Notes: a model not told the origin generated them from the sequence alone. DNA of 64,000 nt from Streptomyces albofaciens JCM 4342 (GCF_008634025.1 NZ_PDCM01000002.1:4195501-4259500); one strand, 5' to 3'; shown: positions 49,935 to 59,380, counted from the stretch's first letter. A program made the numbers and translations.

Positions 49935-50342
49935 AGGCGACGGGCGCGCCCGCGCCGCGCCCGCGCTGCGCCCGCGCTGCGCTCGCGCGCGGCCGGAACG
50001 CGCCCTCATCCGCACCACCCGCCGCCTCACCCCCACGCGTCACCTCACCCATCACCTCGCCCCCACGCGTCACCTCGCCTCCACCCGTCATCTCATCCAC
50101 ACACGTCACCTCTCCCCCGCCCGTCACCACACCCCTGCGCGCCTCCTCGCCCCCACCCATCACCTCGCCCCCGCCCGCCCCCCTCTCATCACCCAGCACA
50201 TCCGCTGATCCGACGTCACTTTCCGGCCAGCCGTGCCAAAATAATGTCAGGGGCCACCACGCCGCGCTCCTGTTGTACGGAGCGGTTTCGTCGGCGGCCG
50301 GTCCGACGTACGAGCGGGCCCAGGCGTCCGGGGCGGGTGGCC
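49935..50342. repeat. C-rich repetitive gap
   Basis: About 400 bases dominated by imperfect copies of CGTCACCTCGCCCCCAC (50000-50190) and a GCGCCCGCGCTGCGCCCGC stretch before it. No gene supported; the next gene starts at 50343. Confidence 0.6.
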
Positions 50343-50717
50343 ATGGCAGGCATCGATGAGACGCTGCAGGATCTGGTACAGCTCAAGGGCGTACTCGGTG
50401 CTTCGGTGGTCGACTACTTCAGCCGGCTCACCCTCGGCGCGGTCGGCGACCCGGCCGGGCCGGACCTCGAAACGGCCGCCCGCGGTGACACCGACGTGGT
50501 GCGGGCGAAGCTGTTCACACTGGAACTCCTCGGCTACCGCCCCGAGCGGGTCCAGGACATCCTGATCACGCTCGACGACGAGCTGCACCTCATCCGCCCG
50601 CTCACCCGCCGCAGCCGCCAGGGCATCTTCGTCTACCTCGTCCTGGACCGGGCCAGCGGCGACCTGGACACCGCGCGGGACCGCCTGCGGCAGATCGAAT
50701 CGGAACTGGACGTCTGA
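50343..50717 (+). CDS. Conserved-looking small acidic protein, unknown function
   Basis: A 124-residue protein (MAGIDETLQDLVQLKGVLGA). The start and hydrophobic pattern recall Roadblock/LC7-like domains, and the second half LHLIRPLTRRSRQGIFVYLV LDRASG is consistent with a small alpha/beta fold, but I cannot assign a family. GGCC lies before the ATG without a clear ribosome binding site. Codon bias is typical of real genes. Confidence 0.6.
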   Translation: MAGIDETLQDLVQLKGVLGASVVDYFSRLTLGAVGDPAGPDLETAARGDTDVVRAKLFTLELLGYRPERVQDILITLDDELHLIRPLTRRSRQGIFVYLVLDRASGDLDTARDRLRQIESELDV

Positions 50718-50879
50718 GCCCTTCGCCCCTCCGGGCGCGGTGCGCCGCGCGCCGGCCGTCGCCGGGCGCGTTGTGCCGCCGGAATGCCACAAAAGGGGAA
50801 GAGTGGGTACGCACCGGTAGAGGCGGCGGTGGTGCGCGGTGACGTACACGCCTCCGGAGCCCGACGAAGGAGGCGGACG

Positions 50880-51413
50880 ATGCACGTGGGACTGCTGCGC
50901 ACGGTGGGTGCGTCAACGGCGGTGTACGGCCTGGTGGTCACCGCCTGGCCCGCCCTGCTGGCCAAGCCCTCCGGCCTGGCGGAGGCGGACGGGCGGGTGG
51001 CGGCGGCGACCCGTACGGCACTGCGCCCGCTGGCCTGGCGCGACACGGCCGGTGGTCTGGCCCTGGCCCTGGCGCCGGCCGGCCCGGCCCTGCGGATCGC
51101 CGCCTGCGCACGGATCGCGGCGGACTTCGGTGACGCGGCCCTCCTGGGCGTGACGCTGCCGGGCCGGGCCCGGCGTCGTGCGGCGGTGGCCGTCTCGGTG
51201 GGCTGGGGCGCGTTGTCGGTCGCGGGCCTCCTGTGGCCGACGGCCGGGCGGGTACGCGGGGCCGGAGGAGCCGGAGGAGCCGGAGGAGCCGGAGGAGCCG
51301 GAGGAGCCGGAGGGGCCGGAGGAGCCGGAGGGATCGGAGGGGCCGGGCGGGGCGACCGGAGCGACCGAACCAACCGGACCGACCGGACCGACCGGACCGA
51401 CCGGGGCGCATGA
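50880..51413 (+). CDS. Small membrane protein with repetitive Gly/Ala tail
   Basis: A 177-residue protein with hydrophobic segments (LLRTVGASTAVYGLVVTAWP, TAGGLALALAPAGPALRIAA, AAVAVSVGWGALSVAGLLWP). The C-terminal 50 residues are coded by 9-bp repeats (GGAGCCGGA, then ACCGGACCG), giving Gly-Gly-Ala and Asp-Arg-Thr runs. Start ATG has AAGGAGGCGG upstream. No family recognised; the repeat tail probably varies between strains. Confidence 0.6.
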   Translation: MHVGLLRTVGASTAVYGLVVTAWPALLAKPSGLAEADGRVAAATRTALRPLAWRDTAGGLALALAPAGPALRIAACARIAADFGDAALLGVTLPGRARRRAAVAVSVGWGALSVAGLLWPTAGRVRGAGGAGGAGGAGGAGGAGGAGGAGGIGGAGRGDRSDRTNRTDRTDRTDRGA

Positions 51414-51473
51414 CCCACGGCCCCCACCCCCACACCGCAGCGCACCCGCCCCTCCTCTCCCCGGAGCACCCCC

Positions 51474-52880
51474 ATGACCGCCTCCCCCTCCATCGCCCTG
51501 TTCACCTCCAACCTGCGGGTCCACGACAACCCCGTGCTGAACGCCGCCTCGAAGGGCGACGGCGGCGTCGTGCCGCTGTTCGTCGTGGACGACGGCGTAC
51601 GGGCCGCGGGGTTCGACGTGCCCAACCGCCGTGCGTTCCTGGCCGATTGCCTGGCCGATCTGGACGACGCGCTGCGGTCGCGCGGGGGCCGGCTCGTCAT
51701 GCGTACGGGAGACGTCGTCGAGCAGGCGGCGGAGGTGGCCGCGGCGGCAGGCGCCCGTGACGTGCACATCGCGGGCGGCGTCAGCGCGTACGCGCACCGC
51801 CGGGAGGAACGGCTGCGGCGTGCGCTGGAGGCCGACGGGCGGCGGCTGCACGTGCACGACGCGGTGATCACCGCCCTCGCGCCGGGCACCGTCACCCCGG
51901 CCGGCCGCGACCACTTCGCGGTCTTCACGCCGTACTTCCGCCGCTGGCAGGCCGAGCGCCACCGCGACGTGCTGCGGGCGCCGCGACGGCTGCGGGTCCC
52001 CGACGGGGTCGGCTCGCGGCCCGTGCCGCGGCGCCGCGACGTACCCGGGGTGTCGCCGGGGCTCGCGGCGGGCGGCGAGGCCGAGGGCCGCCGCCGGATG
52101 ACGGCGTGGCTGCGCGGCCCGCTCGACCGCTACGCACAGCGGCAGGACGACCTCGCCGGGGACGCGACCTCCCGCCTCTCGCCGCATCTGCACTTCGGAA
52201 CACTGTCCGCCGTCGAACTGGTCCGGCGCGCCCGCGAGGCCGGCGGGGAGGGGGCCGGCGGCGACGCCTTCGTACGGCAGCTGGCCTGGCGGGACTTCCA
52301 CCATCAGGTGCTCGCGGCGCGCCCCGCCGCGGCACACGCCGACTACCGGACGCGGCACGACCGCTGGCGCCGCGACGAGCAGGAGGCCGAGGCGTGGCGT
52401 ACGGGGCGTACGGGCTTCCCGATCGTGGACGCGGCGATGCGGCAGCTCGCCCACGAGGGGTGGATGCACAACCGCGCGCGGCTGCTGACCGCGAGCTTCC
52501 TGACGAAGACGCTCTATCTGGACTGGCGGCTCGGCGCGGCGCACTTCCTGTCGCTCCTGGTGGACGGCGACCTGGCCAACAACCAGCTGAACTGGCAGTG
52601 GGCGGCGGGCACCGGCACCGACACGCGCCCCAACCGGGTCCTCAACCCGCTGGCCCAGGCGAAGCGCTTTGACGCCGACGGCGCGTACGTACGGCGCTGG
52701 GTGCCGGAGCTGGCGGACGTGCCGGGCCTGGAGGGCGGGGCGGTCCACCAGCCGTGGAAGCTGGCACCCGCGGCGGCGCGGGCGGGGCTGGACTATCCGG
52801 AACCGGTGGTCGATCTGGCCGACGGTTCGGCGCGGTTCAAGCGGGCGCGGGGGGTGATTGAGGAAGGAGGGGTTGATTGA
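51474..52880 (+). CDS. phr: Deoxyribodipyrimidine photolyase
   Basis: A 468-residue DNA photolyase/cryptochrome family protein. N-terminal antenna domain: IALFTSNLRVHDNPVLNAAS; FAD domain: TSRLSPHLHFGTLSAVELV, RQLAWRDFHHQVLA, GRTGFPIVDAAMRQLAHEGW, MHNRARLLTASFLTKTLYLD and NNQLNWQWAAGTGTDTRP. All are hallmark segments of CPD photolyases, which repair UV dimers using blue light. Full length. It stands alone with a short gap after the membrane protein gene. Confidence 0.93.
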   Translation: MTASPSIALFTSNLRVHDNPVLNAASKGDGGVVPLFVVDDGVRAAGFDVPNRRAFLADCLADLDDALRSRGGRLVMRTGDVVEQAAEVAAAAGARDVHIAGGVSAYAHRREERLRRALEADGRRLHVHDAVITALAPGTVTPAGRDHFAVFTPYFRRWQAERHRDVLRAPRRLRVPDGVGSRPVPRRRDVPGVSPGLAAGGEAEGRRRMTAWLRGPLDRYAQRQDDLAGDATSRLSPHLHFGTLSAVELVRRAREAGGEGAGGDAFVRQLAWRDFHHQVLAARPAAAHADYRTRHDRWRRDEQEAEAWRTGRTGFPIVDAAMRQLAHEGWMHNRARLLTASFLTKTLYLDWRLGAAHFLSLLVDGDLANNQLNWQWAAGTGTDTRPNRVLNPLAQAKRFDADGAYVRRWVPELADVPGLEGGAVHQPWKLAPAAARAGLDYPEPVVDLADGSARFKRARGVIEEGGVD

Positions 52881-53091
52881 GAGGGAGGGGTTGGTTGAGG
52901 TGGCGAGGGGGTGATGGGGGGGCAGGGCTCGGCTCTCCGGGCGGGTGCGGCCGAGGGCCGCCGAATACCGCTCATGGCCGGGTATTGCGGATGGTTCCGG
53001 TCAATCGACCGCGCCGCGTTCTCGGCCCGGGTTCCCGTGGCTAGCCTGTGCGCCGACCTGCTCCACTCGTAACGCACGAAGGAGAGCGATC

Positions 53092-54117
53092 ATGGTCGAC
53101 ATCCCCACCACGCCCGGCTTGGCCTGGGACGAGGTCACGTCCCTGCACGGGCAGATCGTGGGCAACCCCTCCGTGGCCCCCAACGCCGACGGCCGGCTCC
53201 AGGTGTTCGCCCGCGGCAAGAACGAGCAGGCCCTGTGGACGATCTGGCAGACGCGCGACGGCGGCTGGAGCGACTGGGAGCACATGGGCGGTTCGCTGGG
53301 CAGCGAACCCAACGCCATCCGCGGCGTGGACGGCCGGATCTCCGTCTTCTACAAGGGCTCCGACGGGCACCTGCACCACGTACGGCAGAGCGCCATCAAC
53401 GTCGGCTTCAACCCGGACGACATCATCGTGCGCAACATCGGCGGCGACCCGGTCCCCGCCATGAACGCCGACGGGCGCCTGGATGTCTTCTTCCGGGGCA
53501 CGGACTCCCAGCTGTGGCACGTGTACCAGCAGAACGTCGACTACGAGAACTGGGTGGCGCCCGCCAGCCTGGCCGGCGGCGTCCAGGGCAACCCGGCGGT
53601 CGCGCGGGCCGGTGACGGCAAGGTGGAGGTCTTCCACCACAGCACCAACGGCAACCTCTACGACAACCAGCAGAAGGTCCCCGACTCCAGCGACTCCTGG
53701 AGCGGGCACTTCGAGCTGGTCCGCAACATCGGCGGCGGCGTCGAGGCCGGTCTCGACTCCGACCAGCGCATCCAGGTCTTCTTCCGCGGCACGGACACCC
53801 AGCTGTGGCACATCCAGCAGAAGGCCGGATACGACTCGTGGTCCTCCGCGTCCAGCCTGGCCGGCGGCGTCCAGGGCACCCCGGCGCTGGCGCGCGCCGC
53901 CGACGGGCGGCTGGTGGTCTTCCACCACAGCACCAACGGCCACATGTACGTGGCCGAGGAATCGCGGATCAACGGCGTGGACTGGAGCGGCCACTTCGAG
54001 GTCGTACGCAACGTCGGCGGCGACCCGGTGGTCGGCACCAACCGCGACGGGCGGCTGGAGCTGTTCTTCCGCGGCACGGACGAGGCGCTGTGGCACCGGC
54101 CGCAGAAGTTCGTGTGA
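53092..54117 (+). CDS. PLL-type beta-propeller lectin-like protein
   Basis: A 341-residue protein made of about seven similar blades of 45-50 residues. Recurrent patterns are RLQVFARG, RISVFYKGSDGHLHHV, RLDVFFRGTDSQLWHVYQ, KVEVFHHSTNGNLYD, RIQVFFRGTDTQLWHIQQ, RLVVFHHSTNGHMYV and RLELFFRGTDEALWH. This arrangement resembles the Photorhabdus PLL fucose-binding seven-bladed propellers. No signal peptide or membrane segment is visible, so secretion is unclear. The start has AAGGAGAGCGATC before the ATG. Sugar specificity cannot be judged. Confidence 0.75.
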   Translation: MVDIPTTPGLAWDEVTSLHGQIVGNPSVAPNADGRLQVFARGKNEQALWTIWQTRDGGWSDWEHMGGSLGSEPNAIRGVDGRISVFYKGSDGHLHHVRQSAINVGFNPDDIIVRNIGGDPVPAMNADGRLDVFFRGTDSQLWHVYQQNVDYENWVAPASLAGGVQGNPAVARAGDGKVEVFHHSTNGNLYDNQQKVPDSSDSWSGHFELVRNIGGGVEAGLDSDQRIQVFFRGTDTQLWHIQQKAGYDSWSSASSLAGGVQGTPALARAADGRLVVFHHSTNGHMYVAEESRINGVDWSGHFEVVRNVGGDPVVGTNRDGRLELFFRGTDEALWHRPQKFV

Positions 54118-54180
54118 GGCGGCCGGGGCAGCGGGCGGAGAACGTGTGAGGCGGCCGGGCGTGGTGCGCCCGGCGGGCGC

Positions 54181-54260
54181 GACGTGGACCGTACGGGTGC
54201 GACGTGAACCCTACGGGCGCGGCGTGATCCCTAAGGGATCGACGTGAACCGTACGGGCGT
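54181..54260. repeat. Four 20-bp tandem repeats downstream of the lectin-like gene
   Basis: Units 54181-54200, 54201-54220, 54221-54240 and 54241-54260 share GACGTGAACCGTACGGGCG. The last unit reaches the stop codon of the leftward methyltransferase gene. Just before, the lectin 3' end motif GTGTGAGGCGGCCGGG is also duplicated. Confidence 0.85.
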
Positions 54261-55105
54261 TACGGGCGCGTCGCCTTGAGCGAGTACATGAGCGGGACGC
54301 GGGGGCGGTCGGCGGGCAGGCGGTAGAAGCCGTCGTCCCCGCGTTCCAGCGAGCCGAAGCGCTGGAACATCGTCATGTCGTGCTCGTGCAGGAACTCCAG
54401 ACGCAGGCCCGCCGCGGCCAGCGCGGAGACCACGTCGCCGAGGGTGTGCTGCCACTCGACGCGGCGGTTGTGCACCGTGGGGGCCGAGAAGTCCGTGTAC
54501 GTACCGGGGCTCTCGTCGACCCAGGCGTCCCGGCTGAAGTAGTCGTGCGCGACGCGGGAGGCGCTCTCGTCGTCCAGGGCGTCGGTGATCGGGTGGAACT
54601 CGGCGAGGTAGAGGAAGCCGCCGGGGGCGACGAGCGAGGCGGCCGTATCGGCCCAGCGGCGGACGTCCGGGAGCCAGCACAGCGAGCCGATGCCGGTGTA
54701 GACGATGTCGTACGTGTCCGGGGCGGCCGGGGAGGCGGCGACGGCCTCGGCCGCGTCGTACACGTCGGCCGCGAGGAACGTGGCGCGCTCCGGGCCGATG
54801 CCCAGCTCGGCGGCCGTCGCCCGGGCGGCCTCGACGGCGGGCTCGGAGAAGTCCAGGCCGACGACGTGGGCGGCGCCGCGGTGGGCCCAGGACAGGGTGT
54901 CCTGGCCGATGTGGCACTGAAGGTGCAGCAGCGTCCTGCCGGTGACGTCGCCGACCTCCGCCACCTCGAAGTCACGGATCACATCGCGGCGCCGGCGGAA
55001 GCCGTCCTGGTCGTAGTAGTCGCTGGCGAGGTGCAGCGGAACGCGCTCGTCCCACATGGCCCGGTTGGCCGCACGCCAGTCCTCGGGTCCCTTGTGTGTC
55101 AGCAT
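54260..55105 (-). CDS. Class I SAM-dependent methyltransferase
   Basis: A 281-residue methyltransferase with TLLHLQCHIGQDTLSWAHRG (motif I; G-C-x-G replaced by Q-C-H-I-G as in a well-known actinobacterial subgroup), VVGLDFSEPAVEAARA (motif II), YDIVYTGIGSLCWL and LVAPGGFLYLAEFHP. The substrate is unknown. TAACTT lies 6 bases before the ATG, indicating a leaderless transcript. It is divergent from the S9 peptidase gene. Confidence 0.88.
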   Translation of the reverse strand: MLTHKGPEDWRAANRAMWDERVPLHLASDYYDQDGFRRRRDVIRDFEVAEVGDVTGRTLLHLQCHIGQDTLSWAHRGAAHVVGLDFSEPAVEAARATAAELGIGPERATFLAADVYDAAEAVAASPAAPDTYDIVYTGIGSLCWLPDVRRWADTAASLVAPGGFLYLAEFHPITDALDDESASRVAHDYFSRDAWVDESPGTYTDFSAPTVHNRRVEWQHTLGDVVSALAAAGLRLEFLHEHDMTMFQRFGSLERGDDGFYRLPADRPRVPLMYSLKATRP

Positions 55106-55174
55106 CCGCCGAAGTTATCCACAGGCTGGGGGCCGCGCCAGCGGATTTTTCCCGGGCCTGCGCAGAATGGGGCC
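55106..55174. promoter_or_regulatory. Short divergent region with two leaderless-type promoters
   Basis: Minus-strand TAACTT (55112-55117) precedes the methyltransferase ATG by 6 bases, and plus-strand CAGAAT (55163-55168) precedes the peptidase ATG by 6 bases. The gap is only 69 bases, so the two promoters must lie nearly back to back. Confidence 0.5.
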
Positions 55175-57046
55175 ATGACTGACGAGACCACCACTGCCAA
55201 CACCGACCGTTCCGGGGCGGCGGACGCCTCGCGGGCGGCCGGGTCCCCCGGGGCCATGCCGGACTGGGAGAAGCGCTTCCGGGCACCGCGGGTCAGCCTG
55301 CCCGAGTGGGCCGAGGACGCCCCGGACCGTTCCCTGTTCGTCTCGAACGCGACAGGCACCTACGAGCTGTACGCCTGGGACCGGGCGACCGGCGAGCAGC
55401 GGCAGGTCACGGACCGGCCGAACGGCACCACGGACGGCACGCTGACGCCGGACGGCGAGTGGATCTGGTGGTTCTCGGACACCGACGGAGACGAGTTCGG
55501 CGTCTGGCAGCGGCAGCCGTTCGGCGGCGGCGCGGACGAGCCGGCCGCCCCGGGCCTGGAGCCCTCGTATCCGGCGGGCCTGGCGCTCGGCCGGGACGGC
55601 ACGGCGGTGATCGGCCGGTCCACGGACGAGGACGGCACCACCATCCATGTCGTAAGGCCGGGACAGCCGCCCGTGGAGATCTACCGGCACCGCGAGTCGG
55701 CGGGCGTGGGCGCCCTGTCGCACGACGGCTCCCTGATCGCGATCGAGCACACCGAGCACGGTGACGCGATGCACTCCGCGATCCGGGTCGTGCGGCCGGA
55801 CGGCACCACCGTCGCCGAACTGGACGACACCAAGGGCGGCACCGAGGAGCTGGGCCTGTCGGTGATGGGCTTCGCGCCGGTGGACGGCGACTCCCGGCTG
55901 CTGGTGGGCCACCAGCGGCGCGGGCGCTGGGAGCCGATGATCTGGGACCCGCTGTCGGGCGAGGAGAGCGCCCTGGCGATCGACCTGCCGGGCGACGTGG
56001 GCGCCGACTGGTATCCGGACGGCGCGGCCCTGCTGGTGGAGCACGAGTTCCGGGCCCGCGCCGAACTGTGGCGCTACGAGCCGCTGACGCGGACGCTGAC
56101 CCGCGTCGAGACGCCCACCGGCACGATCTCCGGGGCGACGGCGCGGCCGGACGGTGCGGTGGAGTTCCTCTGGTCGTCGGCCGCTCAGCCGCCGGAGGTG
56201 CGCTCGACCAGCGGGGCGGTCGTCCTGGACCCGCCCGGCGCGAAGGCGCCGGGGTCGGTGCCGGTGACGGACGCGTGGGTGGAGGGCCCCGGCGGCACCG
56301 TCCACGCGCTGGTGCAGCGGCCGGCGGGCGATGGCCCGTTCCCGACCGTTTTCGAGGTGCACGGCGGTCCGACATGGCACGACAGCGATGCTTTCGCGTC
56401 CGGGCCCGCGGCATGGGTGGACCACGGCTTCGCCGTGGTGCGGGTGAACTACCGCGGCTCGACGGGCTACGGCCGTGAGTGGACGGACGCGCTCAAGCAC
56501 CGCGTCGGACTGATCGAGCTGGAGGACATCGCGGCGGTGCGGGAGTGGGCCGTCTCCTCCGGGCTGGCCGACCCGGAACGGCTGGTGCTGTCCGGCGGCT
56601 CGTGGGGCGGCTATCTGACGCTGCTCGGGCTGGGCACCCAGCCGGAGGCGTGGGCGCTGGGCCTGGCGGCGGTCCCGGTGGCGGACTACGTCACGGCGTA
56701 CCACGACGAGATGGAGGCCCTGAAGGCGATGGACCGCACGCTGCTCGGCGGGACGCCGGAGGAGGTCCCGGAGCGCTTCGAGGCGTCCTCGCCGCTGACG
56801 TACGTGGACGCGGTACGCGCGCCGGTCTACATCTCCGCCGGGGTCAACGACCCGCGCTGCCCCATCCGCCAGGTGGAGAACTACGTCGACCGCCTGAAGG
56901 CGCGCAACCACCCCCACGAGGTCTACCGCTATGACGCCGGCCACGGCTCACTGGTCGTCGAGGAGCGCATCAAGCAGGTCCGGCTGGAGCTGGACTTCAC
57001 GCGGCGGTATCTGGGGCTGGGCGGGGGTGGAAAGCTTCGGGAGTAG
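55175..57046 (+). CDS. S9 family (prolyl oligopeptidase-like) serine peptidase
   Basis: A 623-residue protein: an N-terminal beta-propeller (about residues 40-360, blades such as NATGTYELYAWDRATGEQ) and a C-terminal alpha/beta hydrolase. The catalytic Ser is in LVLSGGSWGGYLTLLG, Asp in VNDPRCPIRQVE and His in YDAGHGSLVVEE; HGGPTWHDSD is the oxyanion loop. It acts on short peptides in the cytosol and is likely an acylaminoacyl- or dipeptidyl-peptidase type. Because prolyl oligopeptidases can remove class III lanthipeptide leaders, it could process the precursor at Pro13, but it lies 14 kb from the cluster and that link is speculative. Confidence 0.9.
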   Translation: MTDETTTANTDRSGAADASRAAGSPGAMPDWEKRFRAPRVSLPEWAEDAPDRSLFVSNATGTYELYAWDRATGEQRQVTDRPNGTTDGTLTPDGEWIWWFSDTDGDEFGVWQRQPFGGGADEPAAPGLEPSYPAGLALGRDGTAVIGRSTDEDGTTIHVVRPGQPPVEIYRHRESAGVGALSHDGSLIAIEHTEHGDAMHSAIRVVRPDGTTVAELDDTKGGTEELGLSVMGFAPVDGDSRLLVGHQRRGRWEPMIWDPLSGEESALAIDLPGDVGADWYPDGAALLVEHEFRARAELWRYEPLTRTLTRVETPTGTISGATARPDGAVEFLWSSAAQPPEVRSTSGAVVLDPPGAKAPGSVPVTDAWVEGPGGTVHALVQRPAGDGPFPTVFEVHGGPTWHDSDAFASGPAAWVDHGFAVVRVNYRGSTGYGREWTDALKHRVGLIELEDIAAVREWAVSSGLADPERLVLSGGSWGGYLTLLGLGTQPEAWALGLAAVPVADYVTAYHDEMEALKAMDRTLLGGTPEEVPERFEASSPLTYVDAVRAPVYISAGVNDPRCPIRQVENYVDRLKARNHPHEVYRYDAGHGSLVVEERIKQVRLELDFTRRYLGLGGGGKLRE

Positions 57047-57236
57047 GGGCTGAAGGGGGCGGGGGTGGGGGCGCGGGGTGGGGGTGGGCCGGGGGGGAGG
57101 GGGAAGGACTCGGAAGCCCGCAGAGCACCGGCCCAAGCCCTCCGCCCTCCCCCCCCGCCCCGTGATCCCCCACACCCCCGCCCCGCCTCCCCTCCCCGTC
57201 CGGGACAATGGAGGTTTGTACGGAGCACGGCGGTCG

Positions 57237-57351
57237 CGGAAGCGGTGCCATAACCGTCCCGGAAGCGGTGCCACGGCTGCCGCGGAGGCGATGCCATGGC
57301 GGTCGCGGAGGCGATGCCATGGCGGTCGCGGGGGCGGGGCCACGGCGGCCG
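57237..57351. repeat. Five 23-bp tandem repeats upstream of the pentapeptide-repeat gene
   Basis: Units at 57237, 57260, 57283, 57306 and 57329 (23 bases each) share CGGAGGCGATGCCATGGCGG, two being identical. The preceding part of the gap (57047-57200) is a G-rich then C-rich low-complexity stretch. No gene supported in 57047-57416. Confidence 0.85.
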
Positions 57352-57416
57352 CGGGCCGTGCTCAACATGTGGCAGGAGCGTGCTCCTGCTCGTTTTGTGG
57401 CAGGAGATCACGCGCG

Positions 57417-58253
57417 GTGTCCCAGAAGCAGGAAGCCCCCTCGGCCGGTGACGGCCGTCTCGACCTGCAGGCCGACTGCGGCAGCTGCTTCGGGCTGTGC
57501 TGTGTGGCACTGCCCTTCGCCGCCTCGGCCGACTTCGCGGTCGACAAGCCCGCGGGCAAGCCCTGCGGCAACCTCCAGGCGGACTTCAGCTGCGGCATCC
57601 ACGCCCGCCTGCGCGACAAGGGCTTCTCCGGCTGTACGGTCTTCGACTGCTTCGGCGCGGGCCAGAAGGTCTCCCAGGTGACCTTCGGCGGTACGGACTG
57701 GCGCAGCGCGCCGGACACGGCGCGGCCGATGTTCGACGTGTTCCCGGTCATGCGCCAGCTCCACGAACTGCTCTGGTATCTCACCGAGGCCCTGTCGCTG
57801 CCGTCCGCCCGCCCCGCCCACAAGGACCTCCGCCGCGCCCTCAAGGAGACCGACCGGCTCACCCGGGGCAGCGCCGAGGCGCTCGCGGAGGTGGATGTCG
57901 CGGCCGTACGGCAGGAGGTCAACGCGCTGCTGCTGCGTACCAGCGAACTGGTGCGGGCCACCGTTCCCGGCCGCAAGAAGAACCACCGGGGGGCCGACCT
58001 GATCGGCGCCCGCCTCACGGGGGCCGACCTGCGGGGCGCCAACCTGCGCGGTGCCTACCTCATCGCCGCCGACCTCAGGGGCGCCGATCTGCGCACCGCC
58101 GACCTGATCGGCGTGGACTTCCGCGACGCGAACCTGAGCAGGGCCGACCTCACCGGCGCCATCTTCGTCACCCAGTCCCAGCTCAACGCGGCCAAGGGCG
58201 ACGCGACGACCAAGCTGCCGACGGGTCTGAGCCGCCCGGCCCACTGGAAGTAG
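57417..58253 (+). CDS. Cys-rich protein with C-terminal pentapeptide repeats
   Basis: A 278-residue protein from a GTG start. The N-terminal part has DCGSCFGLCCVALPFA, KPCGNLQADFSCGIHARL and GCTVFDCFGAGQKVSQ, a Cys-rich region similar to YkgJ-like putative zinc/iron-binding domains. The C-terminal third is a pentapeptide-repeat helix of ADLIGARLTGADLRGANL-type units (A-D/N-L-x-x). A middle helical region links them. The pairing is common in actinobacteria without a defined role. CAGGAG lies 11 bases before the start. Confidence 0.82.
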   Translation: MSQKQEAPSAGDGRLDLQADCGSCFGLCCVALPFAASADFAVDKPAGKPCGNLQADFSCGIHARLRDKGFSGCTVFDCFGAGQKVSQVTFGGTDWRSAPDTARPMFDVFPVMRQLHELLWYLTEALSLPSARPAHKDLRRALKETDRLTRGSAEALAEVDVAAVRQEVNALLLRTSELVRATVPGRKKNHRGADLIGARLTGADLRGANLRGAYLIAADLRGADLRTADLIGVDFRDANLSRADLTGAIFVTQSQLNAAKGDATTKLPTGLSRPAHWK

Positions 58254-58271
58254 GGGTATCCCGCAGAGCGG

Positions 58272-59204
58272 TCAGGGCCGCGGCGCCTTGGCCGCCTGCT
58301 CTGCCTGCTCTGCCTGCTCCACCTTGGCCGCCTGCTCCGCCTGTTTCACCCGCTCCGCCCGCTCCGCCCGCTCCGCCTGCTTCGTCTGCTCCCCGGACGC
58401 GCCGTCGTCCGCCCCGTCCGGCCCCTCCTCCGGAACCAGCCCCAGCGCCACGTCCCTGGCCGCCTCCGCCTCCCGGCGGAAGAGCCGGAACCACATGAAG
58501 ACGACGAACCCGGCGAACACGAACCATTCACCGGTGTAGCCCAGGTTCTGGAACGCCTTCAGGTCCAGGCCGCTGCCCTCCGCCGCCGTCGGCGGTACGG
58601 CCCGCAGCGGGGCCTGCGCGTCGGTCACGGTGATCCAGGCGTCGTACACGTCGTACGGCACGATGTTGACCAGCGACGCCGCGCTGATCATGCCGAGCTG
58701 CCCGGCCGGCAGCCCGCCGCCCGCGTGCACCCCGTCGGTGCCCTGGTTCTCCGACGCCTGTAGCGCGCCGGTGACCTTCACCGCACCGCTCGGCGGCGCG
58801 GGCACCTTCGCCCGGTCCTCCGGCGCGTCGGCGTCACCGGGCAGCCAGCCCCGTACGACCGGGAGGGCCTTGCCGCCGTCCGTACGCAGCAGCGTCAGCA
58901 CATAGAAGCCGCGCCGCTGGTCGAGCTCACGGTCCGGTACGAGCAGCTGGTGCGCGGTGTCGTAGCGGCCGGTCGCGGTGGCCTGGCGCCCGGAGGTGAC
59001 CTTGTCCACCGGCAGCAGCTCGGCCAGCGGCCGGGCGGCCGCGGTCTTCGCCTCGGCGGACCGGTCCTTCTGCTGGTGGTGCGTATCGACGCGGTCCTCG
59101 AAGCGGCTCAGCTGCCAGCTGCCCATGAAGATGCAGAAAGGGATCGCCAGTACGGCGAAGACGTTGATTCCCCACCACCGCGGGGTCAGCAGGAACCGGT
59201 ACAC
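58272..59204 (-). CDS. SURF1 family cytochrome oxidase assembly protein
   Basis: A 310-residue protein with two terminal membrane helices (NVFAVLAIPFCIFMGSWQL near the N-terminus and EWFVFAGFVVFMWFRLF near residue 235). WQLSRFEDR, FYVLTLLRTDGGKALPVVRGW and GYTGEW are SURF1 features. SURF1 helps insert haem a into cytochrome oxidase. The C-terminal 60 residues are Glu/Gln/Ala repeats (EQAEQAAK). GTG start; TACCGT lies 7 bases upstream, suggesting a leaderless mRNA. Confidence 0.85.
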   Translation of the reverse strand: MYRFLLTPRWWGINVFAVLAIPFCIFMGSWQLSRFEDRVDTHHQQKDRSAEAKTAAARPLAELLPVDKVTSGRQATATGRYDTAHQLLVPDRELDQRRGFYVLTLLRTDGGKALPVVRGWLPGDADAPEDRAKVPAPPSGAVKVTGALQASENQGTDGVHAGGGLPAGQLGMISAASLVNIVPYDVYDAWITVTDAQAPLRAVPPTAAEGSGLDLKAFQNLGYTGEWFVFAGFVVFMWFRLFRREAEAARDVALGLVPEEGPDGADDGASGEQTKQAERAERAERVKQAEQAAKVEQAEQAEQAAKAPRP

Positions 59205-59380
59205 ATGGCCAACGGTACGGGGAGCGCCGCCCGGACCGGACGGCGGGGCCGAACCGCCCCGCCACCACCCACCCGGCAGGGCCCACCGGCCCCTTCACGG
59301 GCAGAACCTCAGCAGAGACCATCGGTTACCGCACCGGCGGAACCTCGACGGAGACCGCCGACTCCCCAACCGGCAGAACC

